Positions 7,565 to 15,982 of a DNA stretch of 64,000 bases are shown piece by piece (the first letter of the stretch is position 1; each line of letters begins with the position of its first letter). The translations under genes were made by a program, and so were the position numbers. The notes below the pieces were generated by a model. The model saw only the letters and a list, made by a program, of their open reading frames with translations, did no database searches and was not told where the DNA came from. The stretch comes from Sphingopyxis alaskensis RB2256 (GTDB lineage Bacteria; Pseudomonadota; Alphaproteobacteria; Sphingomonadales; Sphingomonadaceae), in contig NC_008048.1 of NCBI RefSeq assembly GCF_000013985.1, forward strand, positions 1,116,001 through 1,180,000, in the 5' to 3' direction.

Positions 7565-8437
7565 ATGAACGACCAGCCCAAAATTTCGAACCCCGACTCA
7601 GCGAATATCCGTCCGGTTCCGGCTTTTGCCGAACCCGGCATCCCGCACATCCGCGCGCTCAACGTGCCGGCCATGCAGGCGCTATATGTCAAGGAGGTGC
7701 GGCGGTTTTTCAAGGTCCAGCTGCAAACTATCTGGGCCCCGGCGATCACGACGCTCCTTTTTCTCGTCATTTTCACCGTCGCGCTCGGCGGTGCGGGGCG
7801 CACCGTCATCGGCGTGCCTTTTGCCGATTTCATCGCACCGGGGCTCATCATGATGGCGATGCTGCAGAACAGCTTTGCCAATTCCAGCTTTTCGCTGCTC
7901 GTCGGCAAGATCCAGGGCACGATCGTCGATTATCTGATGCCGCCGCTCGCGGTAGGCGAGCTGGTCATCGCGCTGATCGGCGCCGCGATCACGCGCGCGA
8001 TCCTCGTCGGCTTCGCGCTCTGGATCGCGATGCTCTTCTGGCCCGGCGTCGACGTCGGGGTCAATCATCTGTGGGCGGTTGGGGTTTTTGGCGTGCTCGG
8101 CGCGATGATGCTGGGGTTCCTCGGGCTCATCACATCGGTATGGGCTGAAAAGTTCGACCATGCCGCGGCGGTGACCAACTTCGTCGTGACCCCGCTGGCG
8201 CTTCTGTCGGGCACTTTCTATTCGGTCGACCTGCTCGCGCCATGGTTTCAGGGGATCGCACACGCGAACCCCGTCTATTACGCAATCATGGGCTTTCGTT
8301 ACGGCTTCATCGGCACGGTCGATGCGACGATCGCCAATCCCGTGCTGACCGCGCTGTTGGTGCTCGTCGCGGTCAATGTCGTGCTGGGCTATGCAACCTA
8401 TCGCCTGCTGGCGTCGGGCTGGAAACTGAAAGCCTGA
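7565..8437 (+). CDS. ABC-2 type transporter permease
   Basis: A 290-residue inner-membrane protein with six hydrophobic segments of the ABC-2 permease fold: ITTLLFLVIFTVALGG, FADFIAPGLIMMAMLQNSF, ELVIALIGAAITRAILVGF, HLWAVGVFGVLGAMMLGFLGL, FVVTPLALLSGTFYSVDLLA and LTALLVLVAVNVVLGYATY. The PxxLLSGxFYSVDLLPxW motif is typical of the NodJ/YadH branch that exports polysaccharide, drug or lipid substrates. The ATP-binding partner is not encoded beside it, so it is an orphan here. The ATG at 7565 follows from family length. Substrate unknown. Confidence 0.85.
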   Translation: MNDQPKISNPDSANIRPVPAFAEPGIPHIRALNVPAMQALYVKEVRRFFKVQLQTIWAPAITTLLFLVIFTVALGGAGRTVIGVPFADFIAPGLIMMAMLQNSFANSSFSLLVGKIQGTIVDYLMPPLAVGELVIALIGAAITRAILVGFALWIAMLFWPGVDVGVNHLWAVGVFGVLGAMMLGFLGLITSVWAEKFDHAAAVTNFVVTPLALLSGTFYSVDLLAPWFQGIAHANPVYYAIMGFRYGFIGTVDATIANPVLTALLVLVAVNVVLGYATYRLLASGWKLKA

Positions 8438-8445
8438 CGCAGCGC

Positions 8446-8820
8446 TCAATGGCGATGGATGGCGCGCACCCGGTAACGTCCCCGTTCCATCCCGTCGAAC
8501 ATCGTTTCGATCTGCGGATGGTCGATCGGCCCGCCGTCCCCGTCGGCGACCAGATTCTGCTGACTGACATAGGCGATATAGGATGAATCGCCATTTTCGG
8601 CGAGCAGGTGGTAATAAGGCTGCTCCTTCGCCGGACGGATCTCCTCGGGGATCGCTTCATACCATTCGTCGCTGTTCGCAAAGACCGGGTCGATGTCGAA
8701 CACGACGCCGCGAAAGTCGAACATGCGGTGCCGCACGATGTCGCCGGGCGCGAAACGCGCGCGGGCGACCAGCGGGGTCACGGGCGTGATCGGGGTTTCG
8801 GGGCCGGATTCGGGTGTCAT
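8446..8820 (-). CDS. hspQ: Heat shock protein HspQ / YccV-like
   Basis: A 124-residue protein containing the YccV/HspQ domain: ARFAPGDIVRHRMFDFRGVV, FDIDPVFANSDEWYEAIP, QPYYHLLAENGDSSYIAYVS and QQNLVAD, residues about 20-105. In enterobacteria HspQ stabilises or promotes turnover of proteins by Lon and was reported to bind hemimethylated oriC. The PFYH/PYYH-L-E segment and DxWY motif are family hallmarks. It converges on the ABC permease with only 8 bp between stops. Confidence 0.9.
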   Translation of the reverse strand: MTPESGPETPITPVTPLVARARFAPGDIVRHRMFDFRGVVFDIDPVFANSDEWYEAIPEEIRPAKEQPYYHLLAENGDSSYIAYVSQQNLVADGDGGPIDHPQIETMFDGMERGRYRVRAIHRH

Positions 8821-8995
8821 GACTTCAATCTATGGCGGTTTACGACTGTTTCAAGTGCGTTACAGTCGCGGGGCCGCGGTTTGCCGAGTCGGTTGTGATC
8901 GGGGTTACAGATGCGTTGGTCATCGGGGCTAAACATTCCCGTGGCTTTTGCATGTCCCGATCGGGTTGCGGGCCGCATCCTAGCAGGGGAGACGC

Positions 8996-9625
8996 ATGAT
9001 GGCTGATTTACCACCCAATGGTTCGGGTTCCGCCGCGGGCATCGTCCAGCGCGCCAGGGACATATTGCTCAGGCCCAGGGAAAGCTGGCCGGTGATCGCC
9101 GCCGAACCGGCGACGGCGCAGTCCATCTATATTCCCTATGTCCTCGTGCTGGCGGCGATCGGGCCGCTCGCCTCGCTGATCGGCGGGCAACTCGTTGGCG
9201 TCTCGGTGCTGGGCACCACATGGCATCCGCCGATGGGAGCGGCGCTCACCTCGGCCATCCTGTCCTATGGGTTGACGCTGGCGATGGTGTTTGTCCTGGC
9301 GCTCGTGATCGACGGGCTCGCGCCCAGTTTCGGCGGGCAAAAGGACCAGATCCAGGCGCTGAAGGTCGCGGCCTATTCGGGCACCGCGGCGTGGGTCGGC
9401 GGCATTTTCGGGCTGATTCCCGCGCTCGGCCTGATCGGGCTGCTCTTTGCGCTCTATGGCCTCTACATCCTCTACCTCGGCCTGCCGGTGCTGATGAAGG
9501 TGCCGCAGGACAAGGCCGTCGGCTATGTCGCGGTCGTGGTGGTCATCGCGATCGTGCTGTTCCTCATCGTCGGCGCGGTCGTTGGCTCTGTCACCGCGCC
9601 GTCGCTGCTCGGCGCGCAAATGTGA
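8996..9625 (+). CDS. Yip1 family membrane protein
   Basis: A 209-residue protein with a cytoplasmic N terminus (RARDILLRPRESWPVIAAEP, the usual Yip1 opening) and five hydrophobic segments starting at IYIPYVLVLAAIGPLASLIG. Bacterial Yip1 proteins are inner-membrane proteins of unknown function. The region between it and divergent hspQ (8821-8995) presumably holds both promoters; I see no operator there. AGGGGAG at 8986-8991 supports either ATG 8996 or the adjacent ATG 8999. The next feature downstream is the oppositely oriented tRNA-Ser gene. Confidence 0.82.
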   Translation: MMADLPPNGSGSAAGIVQRARDILLRPRESWPVIAAEPATAQSIYIPYVLVLAAIGPLASLIGGQLVGVSVLGTTWHPPMGAALTSAILSYGLTLAMVFVLALVIDGLAPSFGGQKDQIQALKVAAYSGTAAWVGGIFGLIPALGLIGLLFALYGLYILYLGLPVLMKVPQDKAVGYVAVVVVIAIVLFLIVGAVVGSVTAPSLLGAQM

Positions 9626-9684
9626 ACCAGACCGCCGTTTGCCGTTCGAGGTGACCGTCGATCAAGGGGCAGGTCAGGGAAAAA

Positions 9685-9774
9685 TGGAGGAGAGTGAGGG
9701 ATTCGAACCCTCGGTACCCTTGCGGGCACTTCGCATTTCGAGTGCGACGCTTTCGACCACTCAGCCAACTCTCC
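9685..9774 (-). tRNA. tRNA-Ser (anticodon CGA), CCA encoded
   Basis: Minus-strand cloverleaf: acceptor GGAGAGT/ACTCTCC (9774-9768 with 9695-9689), D arm starting GCTGAGTGGTCG, anticodon stem TCGCA/TGCGA around loop CTCGAAA (anticodon CGA, reads UCG), a long class II variable arm (GTGCCCGCAAGGGTACC) and T arm GAGGG-TTCGAAT-CCCTC. Genomic CCA occupies 9687-9685. The discriminator base read from 9688 is U rather than the G usual for serine tRNAs. Confidence 0.96.
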
Positions 9775-9800
9775 TCGCTGAGAGGAGACGCCCCTAGCGG

Positions 9801-9847
9801 CGGTCCGTCCTTGTTGCAACCCTTTGGTCACAAAAAAGGACGGACCG
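9801..9847. repeat. 12-bp inverted repeat between tRNA-Ser and the amidohydrolase gene
   Basis: CGGTCCGTCCTT (9801-9812) and AAGGACGGACCG (9836-9847) are perfect complements around a 23-nt loop. It lies just after the stop of the minus-strand amidohydrolase gene and could act as its terminator, though no clear T-tract follows in that direction. Confidence 0.55.
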
Positions 9848-9856
9848 GATGCGCGA

Positions 9857-12800
9857 TCAGGGCTTTTCCGTTTCCCACCAATAGGCATCGCGCTTGCGCG
9901 ACCCGGTTTCGGCCTCGTTCATGGTGATGGGATCATAGAGTCGTCCGCCGAGCATGACGCGGTGGATTCGCTCGGTATTGCGGATGTTTTCGGTCGGGTC
10001 GGCGTCGATGATAAGCAGGTCGGCGAGCTTTCCAACCTCGAGCGAGCCCACGTCCTTCGCATAGCCGAGCGAGGTGGCCGGCATGATCGTCGCGGCGCGG
10101 AGCGCATCGATGTTGCTCCAGCCGCCGCGCACGAACGACCAGATTTCCCAATGCGCGCCAAGGCCCGCCTGCTGGCCGTGCGCGCCGATCGACACCATGC
10201 GCCCCGCCGCGGCGATCTTGCCGGCCTGGCGCGCGGCATCGTCGTCGACATAGTCGCTTTCGGGCGCGATCACGCGGCGCTTGTTGTTGGCGGCGAGTTC
10301 GGTCGGCGGGATATGCTTCGTCAGGATCGGATGCTCCCACACATTGGTGTGCGCGCGCCAATAGGGGTCGCCCGCGGGGCCGCCATAGGTGACGACCAGC
10401 GTGGGCGTGTAATCGACCTGCGTTTGGCCCCAAAGCTGCACGAGATCGCGGTAGAAGACGTGCAGCGGGATATTATGCTCGACGGTCGCATTGCCGTCCT
10501 GGATGAGCGAGACGTCCATCGTGTAGAGCGATCCCCCCTCCGGCACGACGGTCAGCCCCTCCGCCTGTGCCGCCTTGACGACCATCTGCCGCTGGTCGCG
10601 CCGCGGCTGATTATAGTTTTTGACGCTGTGAGCGCCCTGCGCCTTCAGCCGCCGGACGTGTGCGAGCGCATCGTCATAGCCGTTGATCTCGGCATAGACG
10701 CCCGCCGCCTTCGCGCCATAGATGATCTCGCCGGTCGAAAAGATGCGCGGCGCGAGGATCAGCCCCGCGCGCTGCATTTCGGACGAAACGAAGATTTCCG
10801 ACGCGCGCGACGAGGGATTGTGACTGGTCGTCGTGCCCATCGCCAGATTGGCGATTTCGGACCAATTCTGCTGCGGCACCAGTTCGTCGGCGCCGTGCGG
10901 GCCATGCGCATGGGCGTCGACGAAGCCGGGAACGATCGTCTTGCCGGTGGCGTCGATCGTCACCGCGCCTGCGGGAATGGTGATCGCGCCCGCGGGGCCG
11001 ATCGCGGCGATGCGGTCGTCCTCGATCAGGATCGCGCCATTCTCCATCACTCCGCCGTCCTTGTCGGCCATGGTGACGATCCTGGCGCCGGTGATAAGGA
11101 CCGTTCCCTTGTGCTTCGCCGCCGCCTGCGTCATTGCCAGCGACACGCCATCGGTCGGCGGCGTGAACTTCGGCGCCTTGTCGTCGACGGGAGCATTGGC
11201 GAAGAGGTTCGCCAGATCGGCGCTGAACAAGGTCGCGCCGCGGCTCCAGTGCAGGCGGCGGCCGCCGTCCGACCAGTGGATATAGTCGGCGCCGCTGCCC
11301 GACACGCGCGTCACGGGCAGCGCCCCGCTCTTGATGCCGAGCGACACATCCTGCCCGCCGGGCATCAGCGGCGTGACATAGGCGTCGTAATTCTGTCGGA
11401 AGGCGAGGGTGCGACCGTCGGGCGATACTTCATAGTCGCTGACCAGCTCGCCGCTCGCGTGGACGCGCTTGTCCTCGCCGTCCAGGTCCGTACTGACGAG
11501 CTGGCTCTTGCCGTCGGTCGACGCGACCATGAAGACGCGGTCGTTCGCGGCGCCGAATTGCGGTTTGGCCCCGTCGCGGCTGATCCGTTCCGCGGTGCCG
11601 CCGGTCGCCGCGATGCGATAGACGCCGGGGTCTTCACCCCAGCGTTCCGAAACCAGCCCGCCGCCGCGGCGCCACTCGAAAACGATCGTCCTGTCGTCGG
11701 GCGAGAAGCGCGGTTCGGCATAATGGCCGGGCGTTGCCGTCACCTTGCGCGAGCTTCCGCCGCTGGCGCCGGTCACATGGATTTCGCCGAGGCCTGCATC
11801 GGTCCAGCGCACGAAGACGATCGACTTGCCGTCGCGCGACCAGCTCGGCCACGCCTCCATCGCCGCGTCCTTCGCGCTGGTCAGCCGCCGCGCGGTGCCG
11901 CCGGTCGCGGGCTTGACCCACAGCTTGCCGAGCGTTTCAAAGACGATGCTGCGCCCGTCGGGCGATACTTCGGCCCAGCGCGGCATTTTGGTGGTGAAGC
12001 TGTCGGGGGCGACCTCGACTGCCGGATGCGCCGCGTCGACGATCACGCGATCGTCGTCGATGCTGAACGGAATGACGCGCGCCTCGCCGCCGCCGGCGCC
12101 GACGCGGCGCAGCTTGCCGCCCGCCCAGAAGAGGATGTCGCGGCTGTCGGGGGTCCACGCCATGTTCGGATAGACGCCGGTGACCGCCCAGGTTTCCTGC
12201 ACATCCTGGTCGAGCGCGTCGTAAAGCTTCGTTTCGGCGCCCGACGCGAGATCCTTTACATAGAGCTTCGAGCGCGCGCCTTCGCGGCGGACGAAGGCGA
12301 GGCGCTTGCCGTCGGGTGACGGGGTCGGGCGCACCGCGCCGCCATTGCCCGACGCCACGGTGCTGATGCTGCCGTCCTCGAGGCTGTAGCGTTCGATGTG
12401 GAACAGGTCGCGGTTGCTGTCCTGCGCATATTCGAAGATCGGCCCCGGCGTGACGTTGCGCGTGTAATAGACGCTTTTGCCGTCGGGCGCGAAAATGGGT
12501 TCGCCCAGTTCCTTCTGATGCCGTTCATCGGGTTTCTTGACCAGCGGCACGCCGGCGCCGCCCGACACATGATAGATCCACACCTCACCCGTGCCGAGCG
12601 AGCGGCTGGTGGTGAAATGCTTTTTGGCGACGAGGAACTGGCCGTCGGGCGACCAGTTCGGCTGGTTGAGCAGGCGGAAATCCTCTTTCGACACCTGCCT
12701 TTTGTCGCTGCCGTCGCGGTTCATGATCCAGACATTGTCGCCGCCGCCGCGGTCGGAGACGAAGGCAATGCGCTTGCCGTCGGGCGCGAAGCGCGGCTGA

Positions 12801-13093
12801 TGCTCATAGGCGAGCCCCTCGGCGATGCGCGTCGGCGTGCCGCCCTCGATCGGCACCGTATAGATGTCGCCCAAAAGGTCGAAGGCGATGGTGCGGCCGT
12901 CGGGGGCAACATCGACGTTCATCCAGCTGCCCTCGTCGACCGCGATCGGCACCTTGCGCGTCGTCATGCCCGGCGGGGCGTTGACGTCCCATTTGTCCTC
13001 TTTGGTCGCAGCGGCGGGAGCGGGTGCAATCTGCGCCCAGACGGAGGTTGAACAAGCCAGTGTCGCCGCAAGGGCTAGAGCGAAGCGCGCCAT
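9857..13093 (-). CDS. Secreted TolB-propeller / amidohydrolase fusion protein
   Basis: A 1078-residue exported protein. A signal peptide (FALALAATLACSTSVWAQ) is followed by a beta-propeller of TolB/PD40 repeats across about residues 50-640, each with an APDGK/SPDGR turn and a GG-tagged strand. A C-terminal amidohydrolase domain (about 665-1078) carries the metal-binding pair HAHG (His728, His730), then VEHNIP, IGAHGQ and the closing GSLEVGKLADLLIIDADP. The family includes imidazolonepropionase- and prolidase-like hydrolases; the propeller probably shapes access or protein contacts. Homologues occur in many environmental bacteria with undefined substrates. It is about three times the length of a plain amidohydrolase. 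The ATG at 13093 gives the signal peptide directly. Confidence 0.9.
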   Translation of the reverse strand: MARFALALAATLACSTSVWAQIAPAPAAATKEDKWDVNAPPGMTTRKVPIAVDEGSWMNVDVAPDGRTIAFDLLGDIYTVPIEGGTPTRIAEGLAYEHQPRFAPDGKRIAFVSDRGGGDNVWIMNRDGSDKRQVSKEDFRLLNQPNWSPDGQFLVAKKHFTTSRSLGTGEVWIYHVSGGAGVPLVKKPDERHQKELGEPIFAPDGKSVYYTRNVTPGPIFEYAQDSNRDLFHIERYSLEDGSISTVASGNGGAVRPTPSPDGKRLAFVRREGARSKLYVKDLASGAETKLYDALDQDVQETWAVTGVYPNMAWTPDSRDILFWAGGKLRRVGAGGGEARVIPFSIDDDRVIVDAAHPAVEVAPDSFTTKMPRWAEVSPDGRSIVFETLGKLWVKPATGGTARRLTSAKDAAMEAWPSWSRDGKSIVFVRWTDAGLGEIHVTGASGGSSRKVTATPGHYAEPRFSPDDRTIVFEWRRGGGLVSERWGEDPGVYRIAATGGTAERISRDGAKPQFGAANDRVFMVASTDGKSQLVSTDLDGEDKRVHASGELVSDYEVSPDGRTLAFRQNYDAYVTPLMPGGQDVSLGIKSGALPVTRVSGSGADYIHWSDGGRRLHWSRGATLFSADLANLFANAPVDDKAPKFTPPTDGVSLAMTQAAAKHKGTVLITGARIVTMADKDGGVMENGAILIEDDRIAAIGPAGAITIPAGAVTIDATGKTIVPGFVDAHAHGPHGADELVPQQNWSEIANLAMGTTTSHNPSSRASEIFVSSEMQRAGLILAPRIFSTGEIIYGAKAAGVYAEINGYDDALAHVRRLKAQGAHSVKNYNQPRRDQRQMVVKAAQAEGLTVVPEGGSLYTMDVSLIQDGNATVEHNIPLHVFYRDLVQLWGQTQVDYTPTLVVTYGGPAGDPYWRAHTNVWEHPILTKHIPPTELAANNKRRVIAPESDYVDDDAARQAGKIAAAGRMVSIGAHGQQAGLGAHWEIWSFVRGGWSNIDALRAATIMPATSLGYAKDVGSLEVGKLADLLIIDADPTENIRNTERIHRVMLGGRLYDPITMNEAETGSRKRDAYWWETEKP

Positions 13094-13236
13094 GATATGA
13101 TCCCCGATTGAAATTATCGGCCAAGCTTATGATCGCCGCGCGAACATGCAAGCCGCCGCTTTCGACGAAGCCACTGGCAGGCTCGACGGGCGGCTGCTAG
13201 CCGGATTGAAACAATGGGAAACGGGAAGGGTATGGC

Positions 13237-14415
13237 GTGCCGCTGACGGGAATAAGGGTGCTCGATTTTGGCCGCTATATCGCCGGGCCTTATTGTGCGG
13301 CGCTGCTCGCCGATTATGGGGCCGATGTCATCCGGATCGAGGCGCCCGGCGGCAATGACGACCGCTACACGGTGCCCGTCGCCGACGACGGGTCGGGTGC
13401 GATGTTCATGCAGATGAACCGCGCCAAACGCTGCCTGACGCTGAAGCCGGGCAGTGCGGAGGGGCGCGAGATCGTGCGCCGTCTGGTCGAAACCGCCGAC
13501 ATCGTCGTCGCCAACCTGCCGCATGATGCGCTGGTCAAGCTGGGGCTCGACTATGACAGCCTGTCCGCGATCAATCCGCGCATCATCCTCGCGACCGCCT
13601 CAGCCTTCGGCAGCGAGGGGCCGCTCGCGGGCCGCGTCGGCTTCGACGCGGTGGGGCAGGCGATGTCGGGGACGGTCCACCTCACCGGAACGGCGGACCA
13701 GCCCTATCGCGCGCAGGTCAATTATGTCGATTTCGCCACGGCGCTGCACTGCGCTTTCGGCATCCTGCTCGCGCTGCGCGAGCGTGAGGCGACGGGCAAA
13801 GGGCAATGCATATCGGGATCGCTGCTCGGCACCGCCCTCGCGCTGTCGAACGCCCTCACCATCGATCACGCGCTGAACGGCATCGAGCGCCAACCGATCG
13901 GCAACCGCAGCTTCAGCTCGGCGCCGACCGACCTGTTTCGCACGCGCGACGGCTGGATCGTCACGCAGATCGTCGGCAATGGCATATTCGCGCGCTGGGC
14001 GGCGCTCGTCGGGCAACCCGAGCTGGTCGGCGATCCGCGCTATGCCAGCGACATATTGCGCGGCGACAATGGCGCCGAACTGAGCGCGATCATGCAGCGC
14101 TGGTGCATCGAGCGCACCAGCACTGACGCCATCGCCGAGCTGGGCGCGGCGCGCGTGCCAGCGGCGCCGGTGTTGCACGCGGGAGAGGTGCTGGCGCAGC
14201 CGCAGGTCGCAGCAATACGACTCGTCGAGCCCGTCGCCTATCCAGGCGCGCCGGGCGACGTGCCCGTCATCCGCGCACCGATCCGCCTGTCGGCAAGCGA
14301 CAAGGTCGTGGCGACGCGCGCGCCGCAGCTTGGCGAGCATAGCGACGCGATCCTCGCCGAGATCGGCTATGATGTCGACGCGATCGCGGCTTTGCGCGCA
14401 GCAAATATAATTTGA
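13237..14415 (+). CDS. CaiB/BaiF (class III) CoA-transferase
   Basis: A 392-residue family III CoA transferase, an enzyme moving CoA between carboxylic acids. Seen: the N-terminal GIRVLDFGRYIAGPYCAALLAD, GADVIRIEAPGGND, NRAKRCLTL, and the aspartate expected to form the acyl-aspartyl anhydride within VNYVDFATAL (Asp165). It starts at GTG 13237 with GGGAAGGG about 8 nt upstream. No metabolic neighbours identify the substrate; acyl-CoA dehydrogenases occur 4 kb on. The gap back to the divergent amidohydrolase gene (13094-13236) holds both promoters; nothing else was seen. Confidence 0.88.
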   Translation: MPLTGIRVLDFGRYIAGPYCAALLADYGADVIRIEAPGGNDDRYTVPVADDGSGAMFMQMNRAKRCLTLKPGSAEGREIVRRLVETADIVVANLPHDALVKLGLDYDSLSAINPRIILATASAFGSEGPLAGRVGFDAVGQAMSGTVHLTGTADQPYRAQVNYVDFATALHCAFGILLALREREATGKGQCISGSLLGTALALSNALTIDHALNGIERQPIGNRSFSSAPTDLFRTRDGWIVTQIVGNGIFARWAALVGQPELVGDPRYASDILRGDNGAELSAIMQRWCIERTSTDAIAELGAARVPAAPVLHAGEVLAQPQVAAIRLVEPVAYPGAPGDVPVIRAPIRLSASDKVVATRAPQLGEHSDAILAEIGYDVDAIAALRAANII

Positions 14416-14454
14416 TCGGGCGTGGGTGGACAGCGCAAGCGCGGTCACTTACGT

Positions 14455-14466
14455 TACCGTTCGGTA
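14455..14466. promoter_or_regulatory. Palindrome resembling a TetR-family operator
   Basis: TACCG-TT-CGGTA has perfect 5-bp arms and lies 25 bp before the yghU-like start, next to a TATAAA-type box (14465-14470). ACCGTTCGGT cores are common in TetR-family operators. No tetR gene is adjacent, so the regulator is unknown. Confidence 0.4.
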
Positions 14467-14491
14467 TAAAAATCAGCCAAGGAGCCTCGCG

Positions 14492-15373
14492 ATGACCGAC
14501 ACCAGCGAATATGTGCCGCCGAAAATCTGGACCTGGGACAAGGAAAGCGGCGGGCGTTTCGCCAATATCAATCGTCCCGTCGCCGGACCGACGCACGACA
14601 GGGACCTGCCCGTCGGCAGGCATCCGCTCCAGCTCTATTCGCTCGGCACGCCCAATGGGGTGAAGGTGACGGTGATGCTGGAGGAACTGCTCGCCGCGGG
14701 GCACAGCGGCGCCGAATATGACGCCTGGCTGATCAACATCGGCGAGGGCGACCAGTTTTCGAGCGGTTTCGTCGCGATCAATCCGAACAGCAAGATCCCC
14801 GCGCTCGTCGACCGCAGCGGTGCCGAGCCGATCCGCGTCTTTGAATCGGGCGCGATCCTGATTCATCTGGCCGAAAAGTTCGGCGCCTTCCTGCCGACCG
14901 ACACCGCCGGGCGCGCCGAAACGCTGTCGTGGCTGATGTGGCAGATGGGCAGCGCGCCGTTCCTCGGCGGCGGCTTCGGGCACTTCTATGCCTACGCGCC
15001 GACCAAGCAGGAATATCCGATCAACCGCTATGCGATGGAAGTGAAGCGCCAGCTCGACGTGCTCGACCGGCGGCTTGCGGAGAGCGAGTTTATCGCCGGC
15101 GCCGATTATACGATCGCCGACATGGCGATCTGGCCCTGGTATGGCGCGCTCGTGAAGGGGCTGGTCTATGATGCGGGCGAGTTCCTGCAGGTGCAGGAAT
15201 ACAAGAATGTCCTGCGCTGGACCGACCAGCTTGCCGCGCGCCCGGCGGTGAAGCGCGGGCGGATGGTCAACCGCGTGACCGGCGATCCGGCGAGCCAGCT
15301 TCGCGAGCGCCACGACGCATCGGATTTCGATCTGCGCACGCAGGACAAGCTCGAAGCGGCGGATAATGTGTGA
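14492..15373 (+). CDS. yghU: YghU-type glutathione transferase / disulfide-bond oxidoreductase
   Basis: A 293-residue protein of the Nu-class glutathione transferases (YghU/YfcG). Seen: the YghU N-terminal extension (KIWTWDKESGGRFANINRP), a thioredoxin-fold domain with LYSLGTPNGVKVTVMLEEL (the conserved TxNG binding glutathione) and NPNSKIPALVD (cis-Pro), ESGAILIHLAEKFG, then an all-helical C-terminal domain with ADYTIADMAIWPWYG. E. coli YghU binds two glutathiones and reduces disulfides or organic peroxides. GCCAAGGAG lies 7 nt before the ATG. The palindrome 25 bp upstream may regulate it. Confidence 0.9.
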   Translation: MTDTSEYVPPKIWTWDKESGGRFANINRPVAGPTHDRDLPVGRHPLQLYSLGTPNGVKVTVMLEELLAAGHSGAEYDAWLINIGEGDQFSSGFVAINPNSKIPALVDRSGAEPIRVFESGAILIHLAEKFGAFLPTDTAGRAETLSWLMWQMGSAPFLGGGFGHFYAYAPTKQEYPINRYAMEVKRQLDVLDRRLAESEFIAGADYTIADMAIWPWYGALVKGLVYDAGEFLQVQEYKNVLRWTDQLAARPAVKRGRMVNRVTGDPASQLRERHDASDFDLRTQDKLEAADNV

Positions 15374-15462
15374 TTTGCGCAGGGCGCGCCATTGCGTTCA
15401 TTAGCATTCCGGTAAAGCTTCGCGATTTCCGGCCGATTGCGCCGTTCGTCGCGGGCTGAACT

Positions 15463-15480
15463 TTGTGTAAATTGTGTAAA
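15463..15480 (+). repeat. Tandem 9-bp direct repeat
   Basis: TTGTGTAAA occurs twice head to tail at 15463-15471 and 15472-15480, upstream of tadE. The second copy overlaps the left arm of the inverted repeat below. It could be a tandem regulator site. Confidence 0.45.
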
Positions 15481-15514
15481 ATCGGCGACGAGGCTGCTCG
15501 ACGCCGATTTTACA
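15475..15514. terminator. 13-bp inverted repeat before tadE, terminator-like
   Basis: TGTAAAATCGGCG (15475-15487) and CGCCGATTTTACA (15502-15514) are perfect complements around a 14-nt loop. The right arm carries a TTTT run, so it can end transcription from the yghU-like gene. Its position 22 bp before the tadE ATG also allows an operator role. Confidence 0.55.
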
Positions 15515-15536
15515 TCGCGCGGGCAAACTGCCTGCC

Positions 15537-15980
15537 ATGACAGTTTCGACCCGAGTTTCGCGGTTTGCCCGACCAATCGCCCTGACTGGTGTGACCCTGG
15601 CGCGCGGGGAGCGCGGCGCCGCCATCGTCGAAATGGCGTTGGTGCTGCCGCTGCTCCTTGCGTTGCTGATGGGCATCCTGGTCTATGGGCATTATTTCAT
15701 GCTCGCGCATAATGTGCAGCAGGCGGCGAACGACGGCGCGCGCGCGGCGATCGTCGGGCTCGATGCCGCCGACCGACGCGCCGTCGCCGAGCGCGCGGTG
15801 GCGCGCAGCATCGATCCGGCGGCGGGAACGCACAGCGTCGCCGTGTCCGAAACCGCCGATGCGATCACCGTCGCCGTTACCTTCACTGCGGCCGACGACT
15901 CCTTTCTGCGATCCAGCTTCGTGCCGTCGCCCGATCATGTGATCCGCGCGCGAGCGACCTTCGAGCTGCCGGTTGATTGA
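15537..15980 (+). CDS. tadE: TadE-like pseudopilin protein
   Basis: A 147-residue TadE-family protein. Seen: the prepilin-like segment GERGAAIVEMALVLPLLLAL followed by more hydrophobic residues (about 24-48), with the invariant Glu five residues into the hydrophobic run that is recognised by the prepilin peptidase, then VQQAANDGARAAIVG and a short periplasmic domain. TadE and TadF/G are minor pseudopilins of the Tad pilus. The main cpa/tad operon lies 30 kb away on the opposite strand, so this is a detached piece of the same machine. No clear ribosome binding site precedes the ATG. Confidence 0.88.
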   Translation: MTVSTRVSRFARPIALTGVTLARGERGAAIVEMALVLPLLLALLMGILVYGHYFMLAHNVQQAANDGARAAIVGLDAADRRAVAERAVARSIDPAAGTHSVAVSETADAITVAVTFTAADDSFLRSSFVPSPDHVIRARATFELPVD

Positions 15981-15982
15981 GC

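Noticed and set aside
9824..12319. Long open frame (831 codons) on the plus strand opposite the amidohydrolase fusion gene
   Set aside because: Its product is rich in Arg, His and Asp with no recognisable domain, and it mirrors the high-GC codon pattern of the real minus-strand gene, whose domains are clear.
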